Shown in pieces: positions 15,272-22,754 of a stretch of 40,172 nt of DNA. A program made the translations under genes and the position numbers. Under the pieces are notes generated by a model. The model saw nothing but the letters and a program-made list of their open reading frames with translations, made no database searches and was not told where the DNA came from. Source of the stretch: a virus; the IMG/VR virus record IMGVR_UViG_3300020446_000024, positions 1 to 40,172 of that record. One strand, given 5' to 3'. Positions within the stretch are counted from its first letter, which is position 1, and each line of letters starts with the position of its first letter.

Positions 15272-15888
15272 GAAACATAGTTACAGATAAAATAAAATTA
15301 CAAAAGGTAGTAACAGATTTACCTAAAAATAAATCTGAAGAAGATGTTATATCAGCAGCATTGTTTACCGCATTAGAAAAAGAAAAAGGATTTGGATTAT
15401 CAGCAAACCAAATCGGTGTGGATAAAAGAATGTGTGTGATTAACATCAAACAACCTATGGTGTTGGTAAATCCAAAAATTGTTAAAAGAAGTGAAGAAGC
15501 AGTTCAGTATATTGAGAGTTGTTTATCTCTTCCCAAAACAATGAGAAAACCAAAGAACACAGTTAGAAGTATTTCTATTACTGTTGAAACAGATAACTTA
15601 GGTACAGTTGAGTTTGGACCTGATGAAGCTGATAAGATAGGTTCAGAAGGGCACAATTACTTTGCTGATGAAGGATTGTTAGAGTGTGTTGTTGCTCAGC
15701 ATGAGATAGACCATTTAGATGGGATATTAATTACTGATTCTGTAAGAGCATATAATATCCAAAGAGTATCTGAAAAGAAATTTGGTAGAAATGATAAAGT
15801 GATGGTTAAATCTCCTGATGGTGATACTGAGTTTATGAAGTACAAAAAAGCAGTACCATTATTAGAGAGAGGGTATGAAATTGTATAA
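15268..15888 (+). CDS. def: Peptide deformylase
   Basis: This 206-residue metalloenzyme removes the N-formyl group from nascent proteins. The three signatures are present: GFGLSANQIG (41-50), ESCLSLP (83-89) with metal ligand Cys85, and QHEIDHLDGIL (144-154) with His145 and His149. The usual EGCLS is ESCLS here, a small change beside the metal Cys. Phage deformylases are common in marine viruses and may favour processing of phage or photosystem proteins; no photosynthesis gene is present, so the benefit here is open. It starts in an ATGA overlap with the previous gene. Confidence 0.93.
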   Translation: MRNIVTDKIKLQKVVTDLPKNKSEEDVISAALFTALEKEKGFGLSANQIGVDKRMCVINIKQPMVLVNPKIVKRSEEAVQYIESCLSLPKTMRKPKNTVRSISITVETDNLGTVEFGPDEADKIGSEGHNYFADEGLLECVVAQHEIDHLDGILITDSVRAYNIQRVSEKKFGRNDKVMVKSPDGDTEFMKYKKAVPLLERGYEIV

Positions 15889-15902
15889 AAAGGAACGAAA
15901 CG

Positions 15903-16136
15903 ATGGCAAAATTAATATTTAAGTATAGTAACGGATGGAAGCAAAATGTAAGGGAAGCAAACGAAATAAAGTTTGATGTACCCGATGATATGAATATAAA
16001 TGAGTATAAAGCTATAATGATTAGATTAGCTCATTCGTTAGGTTACTCACCAAAATCCATACAAAAGGCATTTGGTGATTTAGAAGATAGTAAAGATGAT
16101 ATAAAAACTTTACTAAAGGATATAAAAGATGTTTAA
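15903..16136 (+). CDS. Small hypothetical protein, 77 aa
   Basis: This 77-residue protein follows an AAGGAACGAAACG leader with a clear purine-rich ribosome site. The sequence looks like a small alpha/beta domain (MAKLIFKYSNGWKQNV, then IRLAHSLGYSPKSIQKAFG), the second half resembling a helix-turn-helix-like segment but without a recognised family. It overlaps the next gene by 8 bases. The function is unknown. Confidence 0.65.
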   Translation: MAKLIFKYSNGWKQNVREANEIKFDVPDDMNINEYKAIMIRLAHSLGYSPKSIQKAFGDLEDSKDDIKTLLKDIKDV

Positions 16137-16383
16137 AGAAATAAAAGATAACTTACTACAAGTTAACCTACTTAATCAATCTATAATTGAGTTATTAGTT
16201 GAGAAAGAAATCCTTACTAAAGACGAGGTTAAGGAAAGGTTATTCCAAAATCAAAAGCTGTTTTTGGAAACAGCTAAAGAATTCGCAAAGCTCATCAACG
16301 AAGCAGATAAATTAAAAAGAAGGGTTCAAACTACTGATGAGGAATTATTGGACATGTATTTTGGTCCAATAGGACAAGCATAA
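16129..16383 (+). CDS. Small coiled-coil protein, 84 aa
   Basis: The 84-residue protein is helical with heptad-like hydrophobics (LLQVNLLNQSIIELLVEKEIL, then LFLETAKEFAKLINEADKL). It ends GPIGQA. It has no signal or membrane span. Coupling by 8-base overlap with the gene before it suggests a joint role. It ends just before the Bacteroidetes-type promoter at 16401. The function is unknown; a structural or regulatory accessory is possible. Confidence 0.6.
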   Translation: MFKEIKDNLLQVNLLNQSIIELLVEKEILTKDEVKERLFQNQKLFLETAKEFAKLINEADKLKRRVQTTDEELLDMYFGPIGQA

Positions 16384-16400
16384 AAAAAATTACGATTTTA

Positions 16401-16432
16401 TTAGGATATATGAAATATTTTTCGTATATTTG
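16401..16432 (+). promoter_or_regulatory. Bacteroidetes-type promoter for the lysis gene
   Basis: TTAG (16401-16404) replaces TTTG at the -33 place, followed after 20 bases by a perfect TATATTTG (16425-16432). The spacer ends TTTTTCG as in the other three. It serves the signal-peptide endolysin at 16463, which also has a strong AAAGGAG ribosome site. Confidence 0.65.
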
Positions 16433-16462
16433 TTATAGTTTAATCAAAAGGAGAAATACCGT

Positions 16463-17038
16463 ATGAGAAAAACAATAATATTTACGATGTGTATTACGAT
16501 ACTATCGTTTGGAATGATAGATTCCGCAACAACATCAGATATTAATTACGAACAATTAATGGAAGATGACAAACTCAGAAAAGAAGCTGAGGAACTTAGA
16601 ATCAAAAAATATCACGAAGATGAACTTAATAGATTCTTAAATGATATTGGATTCAGAGAAAGTGGTAATAGATATGATATTACAAACACTTGGGGATATA
16701 TGGGGAAGTACCAATTTGGTAAATCAACACTTAAAGGATTAGGATTCAAAGTGACCCGTAAAGAATTCCTTAACAACCCACAACTACAAGAAGAAGCAAT
16801 GATGGCTTTATTACTACACAACAAAGAGAAACTACAAACTTACATTGATACATTTGATGGAAAAATAATCAATGGTATGTATATCTCAGAAAGTGGTATA
16901 TTAGCAGCTGCTCATCTTGGAGGACAGGGTTCAGTAAAAAGGTATTTTAAAAGTGGTAGAGTTTTTAAAGATGCCTATGGAACAAAGATAACATCGTATA
17001 TGAAACAATTTAGTGGATACGATATTAAATTAAATTAG
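16463..17038 (+). CDS. Secreted lysozyme-like endolysin
   Basis: The 191-residue protein has a Sec-type leader (MRKTIIFTMCITILSFGMIDSA, residues 1-22). A lysozyme-like domain follows: FRESGNRYDITNTWGYMGKYQFG (64-86), with Glu66 as the likely catalytic acid and the SGN-x-Y and GKYQF patches of transglycosylase-type enzymes, and AAAHLGGQGSVKRYF (148-162) near the C-terminus. It would cut peptidoglycan glycan strands. A signal peptide means it can reach the periplasm without a classical large-hole holin. It is preceded by its own host-type promoter. It could also be a virion-associated or cell-entry muramidase, but no baseplate signature is attached. Confidence 0.7.
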   Translation: MRKTIIFTMCITILSFGMIDSATTSDINYEQLMEDDKLRKEAEELRIKKYHEDELNRFLNDIGFRESGNRYDITNTWGYMGKYQFGKSTLKGLGFKVTRKEFLNNPQLQEEAMMALLLHNKEKLQTYIDTFDGKIINGMYISESGILAAAHLGGQGSVKRYFKSGRVFKDAYGTKITSYMKQFSGYDIKLN

Positions 17039-17039
17039 A

Positions 17040-17303
17040 ATGGTTATAGAAATAATTTTAGGAGTATCAGCAGTTATCAACATTGGACTGCTGATAGGGG
17101 TTAGAAACCTACTTAAACAAAACGAACAATTAGAGGATGATTTAGTTGGTACGATTAATGGTGTTGTACAAACTATTACTGATGCTAATGAAAGAATGCA
17201 AGCAGCAGATATCAGAGGTTCATTTGAATCAGATGATGAAGTGGGTACTGTATTTACAGAACTCAAAGGTATAGTAAAAGAGTTAAACGAACAATTTAAA
17301 TAG
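17040..17303 (+). CDS. Small N-anchored membrane protein, 87 aa
   Basis: This 87-residue product has one N-terminal hydrophobic span (IEIILGVSAVINIGLLIGV, residues 3-21) followed by a charged, helical and acidic soluble tail. It starts one base after the endolysin stop. Short proteins of this layout, with an anchor plus an acidic coil that includes a FESDDEVGTVF-like patch, recur beside late genes in T4-like marine phages. A spanin-like or holin-accessory role is conceivable because of the endolysin neighbour, but not shown. Confidence 0.6.
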   Translation: MVIEIILGVSAVINIGLLIGVRNLLKQNEQLEDDLVGTINGVVQTITDANERMQAADIRGSFESDDEVGTVFTELKGIVKELNEQFK

Positions 17304-17306
17304 AAT

Positions 17307-18038
17307 ATGCCCAGACCGAGAAGAAAAAAATCCAAAATGTATTTTGGTACGCCTGCTCAAGATGCTATTATAGCATACAACAAATGTAAAGACCCTAAAG
17401 AGAGGAATAAAATATACAATGAAGGTATAAAATATCCTTTCGCAAAATTAGCTGAAAATGTTTTAAATACATTTAAGTTTACTTACTTTGATGTACCAAA
17501 ATCAGATATCAAAAAAGAAGTAGTATCTGCTATGGTAGAAAAAATACATATGTACAAAGAAGGTAAAGGAAAAGCATTTTCATACTTTACAATTATTGCA
17601 AAAAACTATTTGATTCTAAATAATAATGGTAATTATAAAAGATGGCAAAAAAACGCATTAATATCTGAAATGCCACAAACTTGGAATCCACAAAACGATT
17701 ATTATGAAGCTCAACAAAATGAAGAATATTCTGAGTTTAGAAAAATAATGTTAGAATATTGGGATAAAAATCTTACAGTTGTATTTACAAAGAAAAGAGA
17801 TATTCAAATAGCAGATGCGGTTTTAGAATTATTTAGAAGAGCAGATTATATAGAAAACTTTAATAAAAAACATTTATATCTACTTATTAGAGAAATGACA
17901 GATTGTAAAACTCACTACATCACAAAAGTTGTAAATGTAATGAAGCAACATCAAAAGAAAATGTTAAATTCGTTTTTAGAAGGTGAAGTGATAGATGACA
18001 ATCCAAATCAGTTTTGGAATGAAGAAGAACATTTATGA
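17307..18038 (+). CDS. 55: gp55-like late sigma factor
   Basis: The 243-residue protein resembles T4 gp55, the small sigma factor that directs host RNA polymerase to late promoters. After a basic start (PRPRRKKSK), a conserved core of about residues 40-120 (AKLAENVLNTFKF, DIKKEVVSAMVEKIHMY, KAFSYFTIIAKNYLILNNN) matches the sigma region-2-like part seen in marine T4-like relatives. The C-terminal NQFWNEEEHL is acidic and aromatic, as in the clamp-binding tail of gp55. The gp33 and gp45 partners are not in this window. It overlaps the next gene by 44 bases (or 20 with the later start). The nine TATTTATA sites are its inferred targets. Confidence 0.7.
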   Translation: MPRPRRKKSKMYFGTPAQDAIIAYNKCKDPKERNKIYNEGIKYPFAKLAENVLNTFKFTYFDVPKSDIKKEVVSAMVEKIHMYKEGKGKAFSYFTIIAKNYLILNNNGNYKRWQKNALISEMPQTWNPQNDYYEAQQNEEYSEFRKIMLEYWDKNLTVVFTKKRDIQIADAVLELFRRADYIENFNKKHLYLLIREMTDCKTHYITKVVNVMKQHQKKMLNSFLEGEVIDDNPNQFWNEEEHL

Positions 18039-19707
18039 TGATTATATCATTGGAATCTCTTTTGGATTTCATGATTCAGCAGTTGCACTAATACAAAATG
18101 GTAAAGTTTTAAACGCAGTAGAAGAAGAAAGATTTACTGGTATAAAACACGATAGTAGTTTTCCAATAAATTCAATTAATTGGATTTTAAAAAATAACAA
18201 AATTGTAGGTAAACAAATATCAGCCGTATGTTATTATGAAAATCCAAATCTTAAAAACGATAGAGATTGGAAATCTTATTGGAAATACTTTTGGAAGAAC
18301 CCATTTAAGTTTCCAAAGAAAACAAACCCGTTAGAACACTTTGATTACATATTTCCTAATGCAAAAGTTTTCATTGGTAATCATCACTTATCTCATTTAG
18401 CATATTCATACTTTACCTCAGATTTTGATGAATCAGCTATACTATCAGTAGATGGTGTTGGTGAATGGGATACTACTGTATTAGCGACTGGTAAAGATAA
18501 TATAATAAAAAGACATAGTGAAGTAGTGTATCCACACTCATTAGGATTACTTTATTCTACAATTACTGCTTTCTTAGGATTCAAACCAAATGAAGGTGAG
18601 TATAAAGTTATGGGATTAGCTCCATATGGTACTCATCTATTTCATCATAAAAAGTTTGATGAACTAATAAAAGAAACGGAGGATGGATTTGAACTAAATA
18701 TGGAATACTTCTCTTATCATTATTCCGATAAAATTATGTTCAATACAAAACTATCTAAACTATTTGGAATACCAAATAGATTATCCGAAGAACCAATAAA
18801 TGATATTCATAAAAATATATCAGCAGCTTTACAATACACATATGAAAAGCATTTCTTTAGATTACTAAATAAGCTGTATAAAAAAACAAAATCTAAAAAC
18901 TTATGTTTAAGTGGTGGGTGTGCATACAATGGAACTGCTAATGGTAAGATTCAAGATAGAACACCATTTAAAAACATTTGGATACCACCAGCTCCATCTG
19001 ATGCTGGTTCTGCTATTGGAGCAGCTCTAAACTATTGGAATCATATCACAAATGATAGAAAGGAAAATAAAACACCATTCTTAGGCCCATCTGAAAAACT
19101 ATTAGATATAGTAAAGATTGTAAAAGATAACGAAGATAAGATATTCTACGAAGCATTATCTGATGAGGAGTTGTTACCAAAAGTAGCTAAACTTATATCA
19201 GAAGGAAATATTATTGGTTGGGTTAGAGGTCAATTAGAGTTCGGTGCAAGAGCATTAGGTAATCGTTCTATCTTAGCAGACCCAAGAGACCCACAAATGA
19301 AAAAGAGAGTAAATATGGTTGTAAAGAAAAGAGAAGGTTTTAGACCATTTGCTCCTATAGTTTGTTACGAAGATATGAAAAGATTCTTTACTCCAAATGT
19401 AGAGATACCTTATATGAATCAAATAGTAAAGGTAAAACAAAATCACCAAACTAAATTACCAGCTATCACACACACCGATGGTTCAGCAAGAGTACAAACA
19501 CTTAGAGAAGATTTTAATCCTAAGATGTATAAACTTCTAAAAGAATATCAGAAGATTACAAAGTATCCAATACTACTAAACACATCATTCAATCTCAAAG
19601 ACCAAACTATGGTTAGAGATGCACAAGAAGCAATTGATACATTTATGAATTGTGATATGGATTTCTTAGTGATTGATAATATTTTTATTTCTAAGAAAAT
19701 AATCTAA
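17995..19707 (+). CDS. NodU/CmcH-family carbamoyltransferase
   Basis: The 570-residue enzyme has the family's two parts: an ASKHA-like N-terminal half with GISFGFHDSAVAL (20-32), GNHHLSHLAYSYF (128-140), the DGVGEWDT strand (153-160) and LSGGCAYN; and a YrdC-like C-terminal part from about residue 400 with GARALGNRSILADPRDP and FRPFAPIV. It forms carbamoyl-adenylate and transfers the carbamoyl group to a hydroxyl, usually of a sugar or natural product. Two in-frame starts exist (17995 and 18019); the later one has a shorter overlap with the sigma gene. With the sugar genes upstream, decoration of a glycan or modified base is the likeliest role. It ends one base before a late-type promoter. 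Confidence 0.9.
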   Translation: MTIQISFGMKKNIYDDYIIGISFGFHDSAVALIQNGKVLNAVEEERFTGIKHDSSFPINSINWILKNNKIVGKQISAVCYYENPNLKNDRDWKSYWKYFWKNPFKFPKKTNPLEHFDYIFPNAKVFIGNHHLSHLAYSYFTSDFDESAILSVDGVGEWDTTVLATGKDNIIKRHSEVVYPHSLGLLYSTITAFLGFKPNEGEYKVMGLAPYGTHLFHHKKFDELIKETEDGFELNMEYFSYHYSDKIMFNTKLSKLFGIPNRLSEEPINDIHKNISAALQYTYEKHFFRLLNKLYKKTKSKNLCLSGGCAYNGTANGKIQDRTPFKNIWIPPAPSDAGSAIGAALNYWNHITNDRKENKTPFLGPSEKLLDIVKIVKDNEDKIFYEALSDEELLPKVAKLISEGNIIGWVRGQLEFGARALGNRSILADPRDPQMKKRVNMVVKKREGFRPFAPIVCYEDMKRFFTPNVEIPYMNQIVKVKQNHQTKLPAITHTDGSARVQTLREDFNPKMYKLLKEYQKITKYPILLNTSFNLKDQTMVRDAQEAIDTFMNCDMDFLVIDNIFISKKII

Positions 19708-19715
19708 TATTTATA
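19708..19715 (+). promoter_or_regulatory. Late-promoter-like TATTTATA for an RNA
   Basis: TATTTATA directly follows the carbamoyltransferase stop. No coding frame follows within range; the inferred start site (about 6 bases on) matches the first base of the helix of the structured RNA at 19721. Confidence 0.6.
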
Positions 19716-19720
19716 TATTG

Positions 19721-19837
19721 TAGAGCTCAACAATTGTAGACAGATGTGTGGAGATTGACAAACTTAGTAGCTCTAAACAACCAGTCGTAATTCAAAGTGA
19801 TTGGATAAAACCCAACCCCGTAAGGTTGGGTTTTTTG
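19721..19837 (+). ncRNA. Putative structured small RNA
   Basis: This stretch holds no open reading frame of note and carries three ordered helices: TAGAGCT (19721-19727) with AGCTCTA (19769-19775), a perfect 7 bp with a 41-base inner loop; CCAGTC/GATTGG (19781-19786/19799-19804) with a 12-base loop; and the 11-bp terminator stem (19807-19834). A late-type promoter ends 5 bases before the first helix. The layout of promoter, helix and terminator fits a discrete RNA of about 116 bases. It is not a tRNA: the inner loop is too short for three arms. The function is unknown. Confidence 0.5.
19807..19837 (+). terminator. Rho-independent terminator
   Basis: The 11-bp perfect stem AAAACCCAACC/GGTTGGGTTTT has a CCGTAA loop and is followed by further T. 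It closes the structured RNA and probably also read-through from the carbamoyltransferase gene. Confidence 0.92.
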
Positions 19838-19984
19838 TTTGACACTCGATATAGTTCACACAATCGGTGTGAAAATTAAAAACATACTTTTTATTTAATA
19901 TATACTATAGTTATTTCTTGGACAGTCCGATGTTTTGTAATATGGAAAAGTTATTTTCATTAATTTTAAACAGAGGAGTAATAT
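19838..19984 (+). other. 147-base structured leader of the small membrane protein gene
   Basis: No gene is seen here. TTCACAC/GTGTGAA (19855-19861/19867-19873) is a perfect 7-bp repeat with a 5-base loop; GGACAGTCC (19920-19928) is a 9-base palindrome; and ATCGG (19863-19867) can pair with CCGAT (19927-19931), mutually exclusive with the first hairpin. No TATTTATA or clear Bacteroidetes promoter is seen. A strong AGAGGAG ribosome site ends the leader. Operator sites or a switching leader are both possible. Confidence 0.4.
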
Positions 19985-20221
19985 ATGGAATTTCTTAAAA
20001 AGATTGGCTCTTGGGCTAATCATCTAACAGAAATCGGTATAAGTGTTATCGCTTTGGGAGTAGTATTAGAAGTACTATTCAAAGGTGCTAATATTCCTTT
20101 CTGGCCTGAGGTATCTGTAGTGGACAACATTATGGGTATATTAGGTGGATTGAGTAACGAAGGTCTACTTGGATTAGTAGGTGCTGGAGTTTTATACCAC
20201 ATTCTTAAAAAGAAAGCTTAA
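19985..20221 (+). CDS. Small two-span membrane protein (holin candidate)
   Basis: The 78-residue product has two hydrophobic segments, about residues 16-34 (IGISVIALGVVLEVLFKGA) and 52-73 (ILGGLSNEGLLGLVGAGVLYHI), with a short charged N-terminus and a KKKA tail. This size and layout fit a class II-like holin, but similar small membrane proteins in T4-like marine phages have no tested role. It is a single gene between a long structured leader and a terminator, unlike the packed neighbours, so independent regulation is likely. A strong AGAGGAG ribosome site precedes the ATG. It does not lie beside the endolysin at 16463. Confidence 0.6.
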   Translation: MEFLKKIGSWANHLTEIGISVIALGVVLEVLFKGANIPFWPEVSVVDNIMGILGGLSNEGLLGLVGAGVLYHILKKKA

Positions 20222-20250
20222 GAATTAAAACCATAACCGGTTAAGATACT

Positions 20251-20279
20251 AAAACCTCTCAGAAATGGGAGGTTTTTTT
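20251..20279 (+). terminator. Rho-independent terminator
   Basis: AAAACCTCTC (20251-20260) pairs with GGGAGGTTTT (20267-20276) with one T-G wobble and an AGAAAT loop, followed by T. A 10-base palindrome TAACCGGTTA lies just before it (20234-20243). Confidence 0.85.
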
Positions 20280-20287
20280 ATTTTCAA

Positions 20288-20295
20288 TATTTATA
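20288..20295 (+). promoter_or_regulatory. Late-promoter-like TATTTATA
   Basis: TATTTATA lies between the preceding terminator and the ATG at 20317 (21 bases away). It opens the spike/baseplate operon. Confidence 0.65.
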
Positions 20296-20316
20296 GTCAG
20301 ATAATGTATAAAAATT

Positions 20317-20736
20317 ATGAGTACAGATTTTCAATTATTTCCTGGTAAAGATTTAAGTGGATTGTTTAAAGATATCTACGATAACCAGCAAAATAAAAAG
20401 ACAAGAATATCAGAATTGATTGCTGAAATGAAGAAGGTGATTAGGCATTCTGGTGATATGGCGGTAATAGGTCCAATCATAAAAGATTTAGTAGATACAT
20501 CAGTTAGAAACGATGAATCACTAATAAAGATGGCAGCTATCGCACAACGAATGATAGCTTCTAAGGATAAAACATTGGGTGAAGATGGATTCCTTACTGA
20601 TAAAGAAAAGGAGCAATTACTGAATCAATTAGAAGATGTAGTTGGTGAAGTTGCCGATGAGCAAGAAGCTAAGGTTGATGAATTAACAAATGAGGTTGAG
20701 GAATTAAAAGAAAAGGTAAATAATGGAAAGAAGTAG
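20317..20736 (+). CDS. Hypothetical virion-region protein with coiled coil
   Basis: The 139-residue protein is largely helical. Residues 1-20 (TDFQLFPGKDLSGLFKDIY) are followed by a helical middle (ISELIAEMKKVIRHSGDMAVIGPIIKDLVD) and a C-terminal coiled coil of about 100-137 (EVADEQEAKVDELTNEVEELKEKVN). It is the first gene after a late-type promoter and overlaps the spike gene by 14 bases, so it is probably a baseplate hub, spike chaperone or tail assembly partner. It does not match T4 gp26, gp28 or gp51 by eye. Confidence 0.6.
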   Translation: MSTDFQLFPGKDLSGLFKDIYDNQQNKKTRISELIAEMKKVIRHSGDMAVIGPIIKDLVDTSVRNDESLIKMAAIAQRMIASKDKTLGEDGFLTDKEKEQLLNQLEDVVGEVADEQEAKVDELTNEVEELKEKVNNGKK

Positions 20737-21961
20737 AGGTTCGTTTTTTTCAAGAAGATTGATGGATGCTATTACCGATAACGAAACAGAATCGTTTAAA
20801 GGTGTAGTAGTTAACGTTATCTTAGATGATGATAACGAATTAGTAAAGGATGGTAAAATTCCAAATGGTAGAACTGGTTGGATACAATTCCTACCGATGA
20901 ACAAAAAGTTCTTTTCAGGCACAAAAGGAGATTTATTTGCATCTCCTATGGATAAAAATTTTAACACCTTACCAATCAAAAATGAAAAGGTAGATATAAT
21001 AGAAACAGCAAGTGGGTACTTTTATAGGAGAGGTGGTGAAAACCTAAGTCCAAATGTTGATACTACTGATGATATCTTAGATAGATTATTTAAACCGAAA
21101 AAAACTAAATCAGGTAACACCTCAGCAAACTACCAATCAACATCTAATACTGGTATTGCTAATAAAGATACATCAGAAGATGAAAAAACTGGATATGGTG
21201 ATGTGTTTGAACAGCAAGGTAATTTTATTCATCCACTAAGATACTACGAAGGTGATTCTTTGATTCAAAGTAGATTTGGACAATCTTTAAGATTTAGTGG
21301 ATACAATAATACTGAAAACACCTTATCACCAACAATTATATTAAGAAATAGAGAAAATGATATATCTCAAAACGATATTGAAACTGGACTAATAACAGAA
21401 GAAGATGTAAACAGAGATGGTTCTACTATCGTACTATCATCAGCTGATTACAAATTAGATTTTCAGCCAGGTGTTATAGATGATGGTGGTTCATCAAACT
21501 TTGAACAAAAACCAAACTCTTTTGAAGAGTATCCATCGGAATTGACTGGAGACCAAATATTAATCAATAGTGGTAGAATCATACTTTCTGCAAAAGATTC
21601 TGAAATGATTTTTTATTCAAAGGGTAATTATGGTTTTATTTCGGATTCAACATTATCTATAGATAACAAAGGTGGTATGACTGTTAATACAGATGATAAT
21701 GTGTTATACATTACAAATGGTAGTGACTACACTATAGAAACTGAAACAGGTGAAATACATTTAGGTAATGGGGGTTCTGAAGAGCCATTAGTATTAGGTG
21801 ATACTTTAGTTGAGTTACTAAATGAACTTTGTACAGAGTTACAATCTATGACTCATCCAACACCCGCAGGTCCATCAGGCCCACCTGTAAATGCACCTAA
21901 GTTTGCAGCCATAGCGAGTAAACTATCCACAATACTAAGTACGAAAAACTTTGTAGATTAA
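20723..21961 (+). CDS. 5: gp5-like baseplate central spike
   Basis: The 412-residue protein looks like the membrane-piercing spike of contractile tails. The N-terminal 100 residues (FKGVVVNVILDDDNELV ... GRTGWIQFLPM) form an OB-fold-like domain. The middle (LRYYEGDSLIQSRFGQSLRFSG) is a typical hub motif, and residues 280-370 are repeating short strands (GRIILSAKDSEMIFYSKGNYGF ... GEIHLGNGGSEEPLVLGDTL), as in the beta-helical needle. T4 gp5 carries a lysozyme domain; none is seen here, so cell-wall cutting must come from another protein. The C-terminal PTPAGPSGPPVNAPKF tail is typical of this family in phages. Confidence 0.8.
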   Translation: MERSRGSFFSRRLMDAITDNETESFKGVVVNVILDDDNELVKDGKIPNGRTGWIQFLPMNKKFFSGTKGDLFASPMDKNFNTLPIKNEKVDIIETASGYFYRRGGENLSPNVDTTDDILDRLFKPKKTKSGNTSANYQSTSNTGIANKDTSEDEKTGYGDVFEQQGNFIHPLRYYEGDSLIQSRFGQSLRFSGYNNTENTLSPTIILRNRENDISQNDIETGLITEEDVNRDGSTIVLSSADYKLDFQPGVIDDGGSSNFEQKPNSFEEYPSELTGDQILINSGRIILSAKDSEMIFYSKGNYGFISDSTLSIDNKGGMTVNTDDNVLYITNGSDYTIETETGEIHLGNGGSEEPLVLGDTLVELLNELCTELQSMTHPTPAGPSGPPVNAPKFAAIASKLSTILSTKNFVD

Positions 21962-21962
21962 A

Positions 21963-22754
21963 ATGAGTTGGGGTATATTCAAAGCCAATATGAAGGGGTA
22001 TATGAGTAATCCTATTGGGGTTGCATCATTACAAGTCTTTGCTAAAAAACTTACTGTTGAATATGATATGTGTATGAGGAGGGGTATTCAAGGTATTAAT
22101 TTGTGTTCAATACAAAAAGGAAATACTTCTGTTATGGAATCGTTAGTGATTGTAGCTTTGATGAAATGTTTTGCAATACAAAAAGGACCTATTCCCCCAC
22201 CAACATCACCGATTATAAAAGAATTAGGTAATGCAGTAAAGGCATATTGGGCTGGTGCAACTATGAATCCGTTTCCTATTCCACCAATCCCAGCACCTGG
22301 TGCAATACAAAATATTGTAGTAACGAATAATATATGTATTAATCCTGGCACTTGGCCTGTTCCAATAGAATTACCAGCGGTTCTTTCACCAAACTTTTTT
22401 ATAGATATTTTTGTACTATCGGCACAGATACACTTACTAACACTTAAAGGTATGATTTATACTACATCAATGTACCCATCAGCACCATCACCAATACCAG
22501 GTCCTGGTATAATTAATTGGAGTATGTATGTAATACCTGGTGGTAGAATAGGTAGTAGAGATAATGATGATGACCAACTACCAATTTCAGATTGGCAATT
22601 TTTAGGTAATGAAAAACCACCATTTAAAAATACAAAAAAGTTTAGGTCTAATGAACCATACTTTACTGGTGATGTAATAGAATCAGGTGATAACTATTAT
22701 GTAGCACAAAACCCAGAAAAAAATGGACAAAGGTGTTGGAATATACCATTCTAA
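21963..22754 (+). CDS. Virion structural protein, unknown role
   Basis: The 263-residue protein begins SWGIFKANMKGYMSNPIG, followed by FAKKLTVEYDMCMRRG. The middle is rich in Pro and Gly (PFPIPPIPAPGAIQN) and the end is SNEPYFTGDVIESGDNYYVAQNPEKNG. It starts one base after the spike stop. Similar proteins occur next to spike genes of marine T4-like phages without a known role. No enzyme motif or membrane span is seen. A baseplate hub or tail-tube initiator role is inferred from position. Confidence 0.6.
   Translation: MSWGIFKANMKGYMSNPIGVASLQVFAKKLTVEYDMCMRRGIQGINLCSIQKGNTSVMESLVIVALMKCFAIQKGPIPPPTSPIIKELGNAVKAYWAGATMNPFPIPPIPAPGAIQNIVVTNNICINPGTWPVPIELPAVLSPNFFIDIFVLSAQIHLLTLKGMIYTTSMYPSAPSPIPGPGIINWSMYVIPGGRIGSRDNDDDQLPISDWQFLGNEKPPFKNTKKFRSNEPYFTGDVIESGDNYYVAQNPEKNGQRCWNIPF

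Noticed and set aside
19721-19775. tRNA gene, because of a 7-bp acceptor-like helix
   Set aside because: Only 41 bases lie inside the helix, too few for D, anticodon and T arms, and no TTCRA T-loop or CCA-like end is placed correctly.
20234-20243. TAACCGGTTA palindrome as an attachment site
   Set aside because: It is only 10 bases, lies directly before a terminator, has no partner copy in the window, and there is no integrase.
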